Shown here: in pieces, positions 1 through 8,593 of the stretch
Layout of the letters: every line of letters begins with the position of its first letter
How positions within the stretch are numbered: position 1 is the stretch's first letter
Source of the DNA: Intestinibacter bartlettii
GTDB lineage: Bacteria > Bacillota > Clostridia > Peptostreptococcales > Peptostreptococcaceae
Length of the DNA stretch: 64,000 nucleotides
Direction: 5' to 3' (one strand)
Assembly: GCF_000154445.1 (NCBI RefSeq)
Contig: NZ_DS499554.1
Notes under the pieces: generated by a model
What the model saw: the letters and a program-made list of their open reading frames with translations, nothing else
Databases searched by the model: none
What the model was told of the DNA's origin: nothing
Translations under genes and position numbers: made by a program

Positions 1-109
<109 letters not shown>

Positions 110-151
110 TATTTATTTCGTTGTTTGTACTGCTTAATCAGTACAGGTATA

Positions 152-180
152 ATAATACCACCTATAAATATCATTGTCAA
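152..180 (-). promoter_or_regulatory. Sigma-A promoter for the 5S/rRNA unit
   Basis: On the minus strand TTGACA (180-175) is followed after exactly 17 bp by TATTAT (157-152). It points at the 5S gene about 40 bp downstream. The leader between them carries a perfect 6-bp inverted repeat (GTACTG/CAGTAC, 127-144). The rest of the gap, 181-418, is AT-rich and shows no gene. Confidence 0.75.
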
Positions 181-418
181 CATCTTTTTTGATTTTTTTT
201 ATTTTTTTCTAAAATAGTTCTTTCTTTACTTATAATCTAGATATTTAGCCTATTTTCGCTATTTTAAAAATACTTTATTTTTATATTTCTATAATTTTTT
301 ACAAAAATAAATATTTAATTTAAGTTTATTTAAAATGTTTTTTAACTTTTATCATAATTATATTGATTTTAATTAAAATAAAATTATTCTATATTTTTAT
401 TAATAAAATAGGCAAATA

Positions 419-450
419 AAAAAGAAGATAGTATTTCTATCATACTTCTT
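419..450 (-). terminator. Rho-independent terminator after sigB
   Basis: Minus-strand hairpin with imperfect arms (AGAAG...CTTCT around GATAG/CTATC) followed by a run of T, beginning about 20 bp beyond the sigB stop codon. Confidence 0.6.
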
Positions 451-468
451 CTCTTTTATTAATAAATA

Positions 469-1239
469 TTATCTTTCATATTCTTTTCTTAGTTTCTGTA
501 CTACTTTTCTCTCAATTCTTGATATAGTCATCTGTGATATATCTAATTCTTTAGCTAAAGCAGATTGTGTTTTCTCTTTGAAAAACCTTCCTTCGAAGAT
601 ATTTCTTTCTAATTCATTTAATTTAGATGTAAATTTCTCTATAAAATCTTTATATTCTATATCAGAGAAATTATTTTCTTGCGATCCTATTTTATCTATT
701 AATGATATTTCAGCTTCTTCTGAATCACTATTAACAGGAGAATCTAATGAAACTGGCTGATATCCATAAGATGCTTCTAAAGCTTCTAAAACTTCTTCTT
801 CCCTGCATCCTATATATTCTGCAATTTCATTTACTTTTGGTTTTTTCTTATTTTGCTGTTCTAATAAAAGTTTTGCTTCATTTACCTTTTTATTTAACTC
901 TTGGACCCTTCTAGGGACTCTCATAGTCCAAACTTTATCCCTAAAATACTTTTTAATCTCTCCTATTATAGTAGGGGTTGCAAAGCTAGAAAATTCATAT
1001 CCTTTTGATATATCATATCGTTCTATAGCGTATATAAGCGCTAAAGAACCTACTTGATATAAATCTTCAAACTCCACCCCCTTGTTAATATATTTCTTAG
1101 CTAATATACTAACAAGATAGAGATTTCTTTCTATTAAAATATCTCTAACTTCTTTATTACTCTTATCATTACTATATATATTAAAAAGTTCTTTTGTTTC
1201 CATATCTAGATAATTGGTAATAGATGATGTATGTTTCAT
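469..1239 (-). CDS. sigB: RNA polymerase sigma factor SigB
   Basis: Alternative sigma factor of the SigB/SigF/SigG family, directing RNA polymerase to stress promoters. The 256 residues show region 2 (EFEDLYQVGSLALIYAIERY at about 57-75, then SSFATPTIIGEIKKYFRD at 84-101) and a region 4 helix-turn-helix near 215-250 (SALAKELDISQMTISRIE). Its ATG shares one base with the rsbW stop (TAATG), indicating translational coupling. With rsbV and rsbW it forms the partner-switch module. Family knowledge: free sigma is released when unphosphorylated RsbV captures RsbW. Identity as SigB rather than a sporulation sigma rests on the rsbV-rsbW neighbours. Confidence 0.93.
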   Translation of the reverse strand: MKHTSSITNYLDMETKELFNIYSNDKSNKEVRDILIERNLYLVSILAKKYINKGVEFEDLYQVGSLALIYAIERYDISKGYEFSSFATPTIIGEIKKYFRDKVWTMRVPRRVQELNKKVNEAKLLLEQQNKKKPKVNEIAEYIGCREEEVLEALEASYGYQPVSLDSPVNSDSEEAEISLIDKIGSQENNFSDIEYKDFIEKFTSKLNELERNIFEGRFFKEKTQSALAKELDISQMTISRIERKVVQKLRKEYER

Positions 1240-1646
1240 TAATTATCAACTCCTAAATACTTTGTCATTTTTATAATAGTCCCATTATCTATATCCGATT
1301 TTATATCTACTTCATCCATTAAACTTTGTATTATAAATAAACCTAATCCACTTTCTTTTGGTTCTTTTAAATTCGGTTTGTCAACAGCATCGACATCATA
1401 TCCTTTTCCGCTATCAACTATTTTTATTGTTAATCCATCTTCAAATATAGTGTATTCTACAGAAAATTTATTATCCGAACTGTGTTTTATTGTATTTGTA
1501 CATGCTTCAGATACAGCTACTTTCATATCTTCTATATCATCTAGACAAAATCCAACTTTATTTGCTATCCCTGATGTTGTTAATCTTACGATGCTTACAT
1601 ATTGTGGGTTAGAGGCAATTTCCATTTTTATAGTTTCAAAATTCAA
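1239..1646 (-). CDS. rsbW: Anti-sigma factor / serine kinase RsbW
   Basis: GHKL-type kinase that sequesters SigB and phosphorylates RsbV. In its 135 residues the N-box (EACTNTIKH, about 47-55), the G1 motif (DSGKGYD, 78-84) and the G2 motif (ESGLGLFII, 98-106) of the ATP-binding Bergerat fold are intact. It starts 2 bp after the rsbV stop and overlaps sigB by one base. No PP2C phosphatase (RsbU, RsbP or RsbX type) lies in the window, so the enzyme that resets RsbV must be encoded elsewhere. Confidence 0.95.
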   Translation of the reverse strand: MNFETIKMEIASNPQYVSIVRLTTSGIANKVGFCLDDIEDMKVAVSEACTNTIKHSSDNKFSVEYTIFEDGLTIKIVDSGKGYDVDAVDKPNLKEPKESGLGLFIIQSLMDEVDIKSDIDNGTIIKMTKYLGVDN

Positions 1647-1648
1647 TT

Positions 1649-1966
1649 CTATCCCTCCATTTTAAATATTTTATCAAGACCTGTTATAGAGAATATCTTT
1701 TTAACATTGTCCTTAGGTGATTTTATGTAAATTTCTTTATCTTCAACTTTTATTCTCTTTAGAATACCAATTATAACACCTAAACCTGTTGAATCAATAT
1801 AATCTAAAGTTTCTAAATTAAGTCTTATATTTCTTATTTCTTCATCAATTAATTTATGTAAATACTCCTTAAATTCATCGGCAGTTGATACATCTAATTC
1901 TCCAGAAACTCCTATTTCCCAAAAATTAATATCTTCGTCATTTTTTAAATTTATGTTTATAGACAT
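1649..1966 (-). CDS. rsbV: Anti-anti-sigma factor RsbV (STAS domain)
   Basis: Single STAS-domain protein of 105 residues, the normal length. The phosphorylatable serine is visible in the motif YIDSTGLGVI (Ser59), the site used by RsbW in the family. When unphosphorylated it binds RsbW and frees SigB. It is the first of the three tightly packed partner-switch genes and follows two small stress/membrane genes in the same direction. The start codon ATG has a good ribosome site (GGAGG) upstream. Confidence 0.95.
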   Translation of the reverse strand: MSININLKNDEDINFWEIGVSGELDVSTADEFKEYLHKLIDEEIRNIRLNLETLDYIDSTGLGVIIGILKRIKVEDKEIYIKSPKDNVKKIFSITGLDKIFKMEG

Positions 1967-1991
1967 TTAAAAACCTCCTACTTTTTCTCCA

Positions 1992-2249
1992 TTATTTTTT
2001 AAATACCCTTAAGATTTTAAAGAAACCTGTAACCTTTTCAACTATATCTAATATACTTTTTACATCAGTTGTTATATCAGCTGCATTATCTATTATTTCG
2101 TTTATGTTCTTTTCATTGTAATCAATAATTTTATTAACTCTATCAATTGTTTTTGTAGCAGTATTTAATGTTTTAGCTATATAGATAGCTATTATTAATA
2201 CTGATACTCCAAACAGAACTGCCCCAACTTGCCAACCAATTGCGTTCAT
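1992..2249 (-). CDS. Small membrane protein, DUF948-like
   Basis: An 85-residue protein with one N-terminal membrane helix (about 8-27: AVLFGVSVLIIAIYIAKTL) followed by a predicted amphipathic helical tail with many Asn, Ile and Asp. This resembles the DUF948 proteins that accompany YtxH-type stress proteins in Firmicutes. It overlaps the upstream ytxH-like gene by one base (TAATG) and precedes rsbV by 25 bp, so it is probably cotranscribed with the sigB module. Its molecular role is unknown; the family assignment is from overall pattern only. Confidence 0.7.
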   Translation of the reverse strand: MNAIGWQVGAVLFGVSVLIIAIYIAKTLNTATKTIDRVNKIIDYNEKNINEIIDNAADITTDVKSILDIVEKVTGFFKILRVFKK

Positions 2250-2533
2250 TATTTATTCTCTCCTTCTTCATTATCAAAAGTTCTGCTAACTACTATGTCT
2301 TCTTCTTTTATTTCCATTTTTTCTTCTGATAAATCTTCTTTTAATTTAGACACTTTATCTTTTACATCTTCAAATGTTTCATGTAGAACATCTTTTGGAT
2401 TTTCTTTTATTGTGTCTATTTTCTTTTTGGCATCTTGTCTTAATTCAGTGCCTTTCTTAGGTGCTAAAAATAATCCAATAAAAAATCCTATTATTACTCC
2501 TAAAGTTAAAGTTCTTCCTCTTTTTTTACTCAT
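2249..2533 (-). CDS. YtxH-domain stress protein
   Basis: A 94-residue protein with the YtxH signature: a short basic start, a glycine-rich membrane helix (LTLGVIIGFFIGLFLAPKKG at about 9-28), then a charged coiled region (ELRQDAKKKIDTIKENPKD) ending in an acidic stretch. Proteins of this family are general-stress proteins in Bacillus and are often under SigB. It is the first gene of the run ending in sigB, which suggests autoregulation, but no recognisable SigB-type promoter was found upstream. Confidence 0.82.
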   Translation of the reverse strand: MSKKRGRTLTLGVIIGFFIGLFLAPKKGTELRQDAKKKIDTIKENPKDVLHETFEDVKDKVSKLKEDLSEEKMEIKEEDIVVSRTFDNEEGENK

Positions 2534-2687
2534 ATCATCTAGCTCCTTTCAAATTTAAATATATTTATATTATATATTACATTTTGTATTGATTATATAT
2601 TATTTATTCAAAATAAAATAATCTTTATTAAAAAATTTCTTATAAAGTAATATTTTTACTTATTCAGCTTAAATAATGAAAATATAT

Positions 2688-2696
2688 TTATCCACA
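2688..2696 (+). promoter_or_regulatory. Isolated exact DnaA box between gyrA and the sigB operon
   Basis: TTATCCACA, a perfect match to the DnaA-box consensus, in the 220-bp gap between gyrA and the ytxH-like gene. It lies upstream of the sigB operon. A single 9-mer can occur by chance in such AT-rich DNA; its place in a non-coding gap is the only added support. Confidence 0.4.
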
Positions 2697-2730
2697 AATA
2701 CACAGATTTATTCACAGTGTTAATAAAATA

Positions 2731-2759
2731 TAGAAAAAGAATAGGTGTTACCCTATTCT
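2731..2759 (-). terminator. Intrinsic terminator overlapping the gyrA stop codon
   Basis: Perfect 8-bp stem (AGAATAGG/CCTATTCT, 2738-2745 and 2752-2759) with a 6-base loop, followed on the minus strand by TTTTCTATA. The gyrA stop codon (2753-2755) is inside the stem, so termination begins at the very end of translation. Confidence 0.85.
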
Positions 2760-5182
2760 TCTTCTGTATCTATTTTGGCAATTGAAACTACATTTACTTC
2801 ATCATCTGTTTTCATAAGTTTAACACCACTAGTTATTCTTCCGAATACAGATATATCATCAACTCTTAATCTAATAAGAACTCCATCAGAATTTATTAAC
2901 ATTAGTTCATCTTCATTGTTAACCATTGTTGCTCCAACTATTTCACCTGTCTTTTCTGACATGTTATAAGTCTTAATTCCTTTACCAGCTCTTATTTGAC
3001 TTCTATACTCATTTATATCCGTTCTTTTCCCGTAACCATTTTGGCTTACAACTAATAAATCTTCACCTTCATCAGATAAACTCATGGATACTACTTTATC
3101 ACCTTCAGATAATGTTATACCTTTAACACCCATTGCAGTTCTACCCATAGGTCTTATGTCTTTTTCATCAAATCTGATTGACATACCGTTTGATGTTACA
3201 AGTAAAACATCTTTCTCTCCATTAGTAGTTTTTACGTCTATTAATTCATCGTCATCTCTTAGTCCAATAGCTATTAAACCTGATTTGTTGATATTTTTGA
3301 ATTCTGATCTCTTAGTTTTCTTAACTATACCTTTTTTAGTTGCTAATAATAAGTAAGAATCATCATCCGCTCTTCCATCAACTTCTATTAATGTCGCTAT
3401 TTTTTCATTTGGTCCTAATTGAAGTAAATTAACTATAGCAGTACCTTTAGCTTGTCTCTTACCTTCTGGAACTTCAAATGCATCTAATCTAAATACTCTA
3501 CCTCTATTAGTGAAGAATAATAATCTATTGTGAGTTCTAGTTGTTATTAAGTGTTTCACGAAATCTTCTTCTCTAACAGTAAGTGCCGATATTCCTCTTC
3601 CGCCTCTTCTTTGACTTTTATAAGTATCTAAAGGTAATCTCTTAATATATCCGAAGTGAGTTAATGTTATTGTTATCTCTTCATCATCTATTAAGTCTTT
3701 TATATCTATTTCTCCTTCAGCATGTCTTATTTCAGTTCTTCTAGCATCTGAGTATTTCTTTTTAATTTCTAATATTTCATCTTTTATAACACCTAGTAAT
3801 AATTGCTCATCAGCAAGTATTGATTCTAAGTATTCTATTTTCTTCATTAATTCGTTGTACTCAGCTTCTACTTTTTCTCTTTCTAAGCCAGTTAACTTTT
3901 GAAGTCTCATATCTAGTATTGCTTGAGCTTGGATTTCACTTAATTTGAATTTATCCATTAAACCACTTTTAGCAATTTGAGTATTTGCAGAAGATCTGAT
4001 TAAGCTTATAACTTCATCTATGTAATCTAACGCTATTCTTAAGCCTTCTAGTATATGAGCTCTAGCTTGAGCTTTATTTAATTCAAATTTAGTTCTTCTT
4101 GTTACTACATCTTTTTGATGTTCTACATAGTAATGTAGTATTTGTTTTAAGTTTAATATTCTTGGAACACCATTTACAAGAGAAAGCATTATTATACTGA
4201 ATGTATCTTCAAGTTGAGAATGTTTGTATAAGTTGTTTAATACTATGTTAGCATTAACATCTCTTTTTAATTCTATAACGATTCTCATACCGTTTCTATT
4301 ACTTTCGTCTCTTAGGTCTGATATTCCTTCTATTCTTTTATCTTTTACTAATTCAGCTATTCTTTCAACTAATTTAGCTTTATTTACTTGGTAAGGAATT
4401 TCTGTTACAACTATTTGTTGTTTTCCTTTTGGAAGCTCTTCTATTTCAGCTCTAGATCTAACTTTTACTTTTCCTCTACCTGTTCTATAAGCCTCAGCTA
4501 TACTGTCTTTCCCCATTATTATTGCACCAGTTGGGAAGTCTGGTCCTTGGATATATTGCATTAATTCATCAACATCACAATCAGGATTATCTATAAGATG
4601 TACTGTAGCATCTATTGTCTCTCCTAAGTTATGTGGTGGTATAGATGTTGCCATACCTACAGCTATACCGTTTGATCCATTTACAAGTAAGTTAGGGAAT
4701 CTAGCTGGTAATACAGTAGGTTCTTTTAAAGATTCGTCGAAGTTCGGTCCGAAATCTACAGTTTCTTTATCTATATCTCTTAATAATTCTAATGATAACT
4801 TACTCATTTTTGCTTCTGTGTAACGCATTGCGGCTGGTGAGTCACCATCCACAGAACCGAAGTTACCATGTCCATCAACTAAAAGTCCTCTAGTTGAGAA
4901 ATCTTGCGCCATTCTAACCATAGCTAGGTAAACTGCACTATCACCATGTGGATGGTACTTCCCTAAAACGTCCCCAACTATACGTGCAGACTTTCTGTAT
5001 GGTTTATCTGGAGTTAAGTTTAATTCGTTCATTGAATAAAGTATTCTTCTGTGAACAGGTTTTAAACCATCTCTTACATCTGGAAGTGCTCTACCAGCGA
5101 TAACACTCATGGCATAATCTATATATGAATCCTTCATTTCTTTCGAAATTTCGGCAGGAATTATTCTATTATTTTCTTCCAT
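2753..5182 (-). CDS. gyrA: DNA gyrase subunit A
   Basis: Breakage-reunion subunit of gyrase. Numbering from an ATG at 5188, the catalytic tyrosine is Tyr123 in the motif AAMRYTE, and the GyrA box that marks gyrase rather than topoisomerase IV is QRRGGRG. The ATG at 5182 is preferred because it lies 7 bp from AAGGAG; the ATG at 5188 is too close. It follows gyrB by about 18 bp. In the quinolone-resistance region the serine is present (GDSAVY) but the residue matching E. coli Asp87 is leucine (GDSAVYLAM), which is unusual. Confidence 0.98.
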   Translation of the reverse strand: MEENNRIIPAEISKEMKDSYIDYAMSVIAGRALPDVRDGLKPVHRRILYSMNELNLTPDKPYRKSARIVGDVLGKYHPHGDSAVYLAMVRMAQDFSTRGLLVDGHGNFGSVDGDSPAAMRYTEAKMSKLSLELLRDIDKETVDFGPNFDESLKEPTVLPARFPNLLVNGSNGIAVGMATSIPPHNLGETIDATVHLIDNPDCDVDELMQYIQGPDFPTGAIIMGKDSIAEAYRTGRGKVKVRSRAEIEELPKGKQQIVVTEIPYQVNKAKLVERIAELVKDKRIEGISDLRDESNRNGMRIVIELKRDVNANIVLNNLYKHSQLEDTFSIIMLSLVNGVPRILNLKQILHYYVEHQKDVVTRRTKFELNKAQARAHILEGLRIALDYIDEVISLIRSSANTQIAKSGLMDKFKLSEIQAQAILDMRLQKLTGLEREKVEAEYNELMKKIEYLESILADEQLLLGVIKDEILEIKKKYSDARRTEIRHAEGEIDIKDLIDDEEITITLTHFGYIKRLPLDTYKSQRRGGRGISALTVREEDFVKHLITTRTHNRLLFFTNRGRVFRLDAFEVPEGKRQAKGTAIVNLLQLGPNEKIATLIEVDGRADDDSYLLLATKKGIVKKTKRSEFKNINKSGLIAIGLRDDDELIDVKTTNGEKDVLLVTSNGMSIRFDEKDIRPMGRTAMGVKGITLSEGDKVVSMSLSDEGEDLLVVSQNGYGKRTDINEYRSQIRAGKGIKTYNMSEKTGEIVGATMVNNEDELMLINSDGVLIRLRVDDISVFGRITSGVKLMKTDDEVNVVSIAKIDTEEE

Positions 5183-5200
5183 ATTCATTCTCCTTCCTCA

Positions 5201-7102
5201 TTAAATATCTAAGTTTTTAACGAATTCAGCATTTTCTTCTATGAATTCTTTTCTTGGTCCAACTTTATCTCCCATTAACATAGAGAATATTCTATCCGCT
5301 TCTGTTGCATCGTCTATAGTTACTTGAAGTAAAGTTCTTGTTTCTGGGTTCATTGTTGTTTCCCATAATTGTTCTGGGTTCATTTCCCCAAGACCTTTGT
5401 ATCTTTGAAGCTCAATTCCACTTTTACCTATTTCTTCTAATAAAGCTTCTAATTGTTTATCTGAATAAACGTAGTATTCTTTCTTTTGTTTTTTAACTTT
5501 GTATAGTGGTGGTTGTGCTATATAAACATAACCATTGTCGATAAGCGGTCTCATATATCTAAAGAAGAATGTTAATAATAATGTTCTGATGTGTGCACCA
5601 TCGACATCGGCATCGGTCATTATTACTATTTTATGATATCTAGCTTTTTCTAAATCGAAATCATTACCAACACCACAACCGTAAGCAGTTATCATGTTTT
5701 TAATTTCATCTGATGATAAAATTCTATCTAATCTAGATTTTTCAACATTAAGTATTTTACCTCTAAGTGGTAATATAGCTTGTGTATATCTATCTCTACC
5801 TTGTTTTGCTGAACCACCGGCAGAATCCCCTTCGACTAAGAATATTTCACTTTTAGCAGGATCTTTTTCAGCACAGTCAGCTAATTTACCTGGTAATGAA
5901 GTACTTTCAAGTACAGTTTTTCTTCTTGTTAATTCTCTAGCTCTTTTTGCAGCCTCTCTAGCCCTTTGTGCTCTTAAAGCTTTATCCACAATTATTCTTG
6001 AAGTTTGTGGATTTTCTTCTAAGAATGCACCAAGTTCTTCAACTGTTACTGCATCAACTATCCCTCTCATTCTAGTATTTCCTAATTTTGTTTTAGTTTG
6101 TCCTTCGAATTGAGGATCTGGTAATTTAACAGATACAACTGCAGTAAGACCTTCTCTTATGTCTTCACCTGATAAATTTGCGTCGTTTTCTTTTAATAAT
6201 TTATTTCTTTTAGCATACTCATTCACAGTTTTTGTTAACGCAGCTTTAAACCCAGCTAAGTGGGCACCACCTTCATGAGTATCTATGTTATTCGCAAATG
6301 ATAATATATTTTCAGAATATCCATCTGTATATTGTATAGCAATCTCAACCATGCAGTCTTGTATTTTTTTATCTATGTAAACTACATTTTCGTGGATAGG
6401 TGTTTTTGTGCTATTTAAATATTCTACGAACTCTCTTATACCACCATCGTATAAGAATTCTTTTTTCTGTTCTTGTCCAGGTCTTTTATCTTCAAATACA
6501 ATTCTTACACCTTTGTTTAAGAATGCTAACTCTCTTAATCTAGTTTCTAATGTTTTGTAATCAAAAACTATATCATCAAATATTGTAGCATCAGGCATAA
6601 ATTGAATTATTGTTCCTGTATGATCAGATTCGCCTACTATTTCTAGTTCTGAATCAGTTATACCTTTTTTGTAACTTTGTCTATATATCTTTCCATTTCT
6701 GTAAACTTCAGCAACTAACCATTCTGAAAGTCCATTAACAACAGATATCCCAACACCGTGAAGACCACCAGATACCTTGTAACCTCCACCGCCAAATTTA
6801 CCGCCGGCATGTAGTATAGTTAATACTGTTTCAAGTGTAGACTTACCTGTTTTAGGATGTGTTTCTACAGGGATACCCCTACCATCATCCTTAGTTGTTA
6901 CACTACCATCTTCATTAATGCATACATATATTCTGTCACAGTATCCTTGTAAAGCTTCGTCGATACTGTTATCCACAATTTCATACACTAAGTGGTGTAA
7001 TCCTCTTGGTCCTGTAGATCCAATGTACATACCAGGTCTTAATCTAACTGCTTCTAAACCTTCTAGTACTTGAATCTGATTTGCACCATATTCTTGTTTC
7101 AT
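5201..7102 (-). CDS. gyrB: DNA gyrase subunit B
   Basis: ATPase subunit of gyrase, 633 residues. The GHKL ATP site is seen in EIVDNSIDEA and DDGRGIPVETH, the TOPRIM domain in EGDSAGGSAKQGRDR and IMTDADVDGAHIRTLLL, and the conserved C-terminal ending RYKGLGEMNPEQLWETTMNP is present. Its ATG directly abuts the recF stop codon (TAG-ATG), with the ribosome site GGAGGT inside the end of recF, so translation is probably coupled. It forms the A2B2 gyrase with the downstream GyrA. Confidence 0.98.
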   Translation of the reverse strand: MKQEYGANQIQVLEGLEAVRLRPGMYIGSTGPRGLHHLVYEIVDNSIDEALQGYCDRIYVCINEDGSVTTKDDGRGIPVETHPKTGKSTLETVLTILHAGGKFGGGGYKVSGGLHGVGISVVNGLSEWLVAEVYRNGKIYRQSYKKGITDSELEIVGESDHTGTIIQFMPDATIFDDIVFDYKTLETRLRELAFLNKGVRIVFEDKRPGQEQKKEFLYDGGIREFVEYLNSTKTPIHENVVYIDKKIQDCMVEIAIQYTDGYSENILSFANNIDTHEGGAHLAGFKAALTKTVNEYAKRNKLLKENDANLSGEDIREGLTAVVSVKLPDPQFEGQTKTKLGNTRMRGIVDAVTVEELGAFLEENPQTSRIIVDKALRAQRAREAAKRARELTRRKTVLESTSLPGKLADCAEKDPAKSEIFLVEGDSAGGSAKQGRDRYTQAILPLRGKILNVEKSRLDRILSSDEIKNMITAYGCGVGNDFDLEKARYHKIVIMTDADVDGAHIRTLLLTFFFRYMRPLIDNGYVYIAQPPLYKVKKQKKEYYVYSDKQLEALLEEIGKSGIELQRYKGLGEMNPEQLWETTMNPETRTLLQVTIDDATEADRIFSMLMGDKVGPRKEFIEENAEFVKNLDI

Positions 7103-8218
7103 CTAATTACCTCCATCTTCAATATTTGTTACTTTTCCTTTATCTATATAAAAAATTGCTGTTTCACTCTCATCAAAAATTCTTTTATGCGCCAATTCCG
7201 CACTAGTTATAAACATTTGGACATCTCCCAAATTTTCGACTAATAACTTTTGTCTTGTTTCGTCTAATTCGCTAAAAACATCATCTAAAATTAAAACAGG
7301 ATTATCGTTCATCTCTTGTTTTATAAGTTCTATTTCAGATAATTTTAACGAAATAGATGCCGTCCTCTGTTGACCTTGAGAACCATATAATTTTACATCT
7401 AAATCATTTATGAAAATGTTCAAATCATCCTTGTGTATTCCGTATTTTGTCATTCTTGTTTCTATATCTCGTTGTCTATTTGACTCTAACTTACTTAGCA
7501 ATTTATCTTTTGCATCTTTAACTGTGTCTTCATCAGTTAAATTTATTTGATTTTTATAAGTTATCAACAGTTCTTCGTTATTACCTGTTAATTTCTTATG
7601 CATTTCATTAGATATTTTAGCTATTTTTTTTATAAAATCTCTTCTTAAGACATAAATGTAGGCACCATAATTAGCCAAGCTTTCATCATACACAGATAGT
7701 AAGTTCTCATCTACTATCCTATTTTTTAAAGTTTTGTTTCTCTGAATCAATATTTTATTATAATTAACCAAGTAATTATAATATTTAGGCATGATTTGGC
7801 TAATTTCCTTATCGATAAATGATCTTCTCTCTCTAGGACCGTCTTTTACTAGCTTTAAGTCCTCAGGAGAAAAAATTACGACATTTAAGTTCCCCAGCAA
7901 TTCTTGGATTTTGTGAATATGAATCTTATTAACTTTTATTCCCTTTTTATTGTTTCCAATTGCTACTTCAATTAAACCTTTTGAAGAGTTTTTTAAATAA
8001 TTTCCACCGATATATAAATTTTCACTTCCAAATTTAATGATTTCTTTGTCTTTGTTAGTTCTGAATGACTTTCCAAATGATAACATGTATATAGCTTCTA
8101 CAATATTGGTTTTTCCTTGTCCATTTTTTCCAACGAGTAAATTTATGTTTCTTTTAAAATTTAAATGTAGATTATCATAATTTCTAAAATTTATTAATTG
8201 TAAGTTATTTAATCGCAT
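7103..8218 (-). CDS. recF: DNA replication and repair protein RecF
   Basis: SMC-like ATPase that helps load RecA at gaps. The 371 residues carry Walker A at 30-37 (GKNGQGKT), an ABC-type signature region (GSQGQQRTASISLKLSEIE) and Walker B (PVLILDDVFSELDE). The N-terminus MRLNNLQLINFRNY is typical of RecF. It sits in the classic dnaA-dnaN-yaaA-recF-gyrB order and abuts gyrB. Start ATG with AGGAGAGG upstream. Confidence 0.97.
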   Translation of the reverse strand: MRLNNLQLINFRNYDNLHLNFKRNINLLVGKNGQGKTNIVEAIYMLSFGKSFRTNKDKEIIKFGSENLYIGGNYLKNSSKGLIEVAIGNNKKGIKVNKIHIHKIQELLGNLNVVIFSPEDLKLVKDGPRERRSFIDKEISQIMPKYYNYLVNYNKILIQRNKTLKNRIVDENLLSVYDESLANYGAYIYVLRRDFIKKIAKISNEMHKKLTGNNEELLITYKNQINLTDEDTVKDAKDKLLSKLESNRQRDIETRMTKYGIHKDDLNIFINDLDVKLYGSQGQQRTASISLKLSEIELIKQEMNDNPVLILDDVFSELDETRQKLLVENLGDVQMFITSAELAHKRIFDESETAIFYIDKGKVTNIEDGGN

Positions 8219-8238
8219 AGAAGCCTCTCCTTAGAGTA

Positions 8239-8445
8239 CTATATTACTTTTATTTGATTTCCTTCTACTTCAACGATGTCGCCAGGTACTAATTTCTTCC
8301 CTCTTCTCATCTCAACTTCACCATTAACTTTTACAACACCTTCTTGAATAAGGTATTTTGCATGTCCACCTGTTGAAGCAATATCAGCAAGCTTTAGAAA
8401 TTGATCTAATTTTATATATTCTGACTCTATTTTTAATTCAAGCAT
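8239..8445 (-). CDS. yaaA: S4-domain RNA-binding protein YaaA
   Basis: A 68-residue protein consisting of one S4 RNA-binding fold (YIKLDQFLKLADIASTGGHA, then GVVKVNGEVEMRRGKKL). The family is conserved between dnaN and recF in Firmicutes and is linked to ribosome assembly or translation, though its exact role is uncertain. It lies 21 bp before recF and is separated from dnaN by a terminator, so it may open a new transcript. Confidence 0.92.
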   Translation of the reverse strand: MLELKIESEYIKLDQFLKLADIASTGGHAKYLIQEGVVKVNGEVEMRRGKKLVPGDIVEVEGNQIKVI

Positions 8446-8495
8446 AATTTACCCTCCTAATTTTTTAATCTAATAACTTATTATATCATATAACT

Positions 8496-8534
8496 AAAAA
8501 AAACTCGTACTATTATTTTTAGCCGAGTTTTTTT
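8496..8534. terminator. Symmetric terminator between dnaN and yaaA
   Basis: AAAAAAACTCG (8497-8507) pairs with CGAGTTTTTTT (8524-8534) around a 16-base loop. It has the A/T runs needed to work in either direction. In the reading direction of these genes it terminates the dnaA-dnaN transcript before yaaA. Confidence 0.75.
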
Positions 8535-8593
8535 ATCTATCCTATTCTGTAATATATTAACAATTATTAACAGTTTGTGGATTATTCAGTGGA

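Noticed and set aside
2375..2390. parS-like TGTTTCATGTAGAACA
   Set aside because: Only 13 of 16 bases match, and it lies inside the ytxH-like coding sequence.
2534..2730. SigB-dependent promoter for the sigB operon
   Set aside because: No GTTT plus GGGTAT-type pair was found on the minus strand; only weak AT-rich sigma-A-like hexamers.
5982..6977. Exact DnaA boxes at 5982-5990 and 6969-6977
   Set aside because: Both lie inside gyrB; the second encodes part of a conserved ATPase motif, so the match is explained by coding needs.
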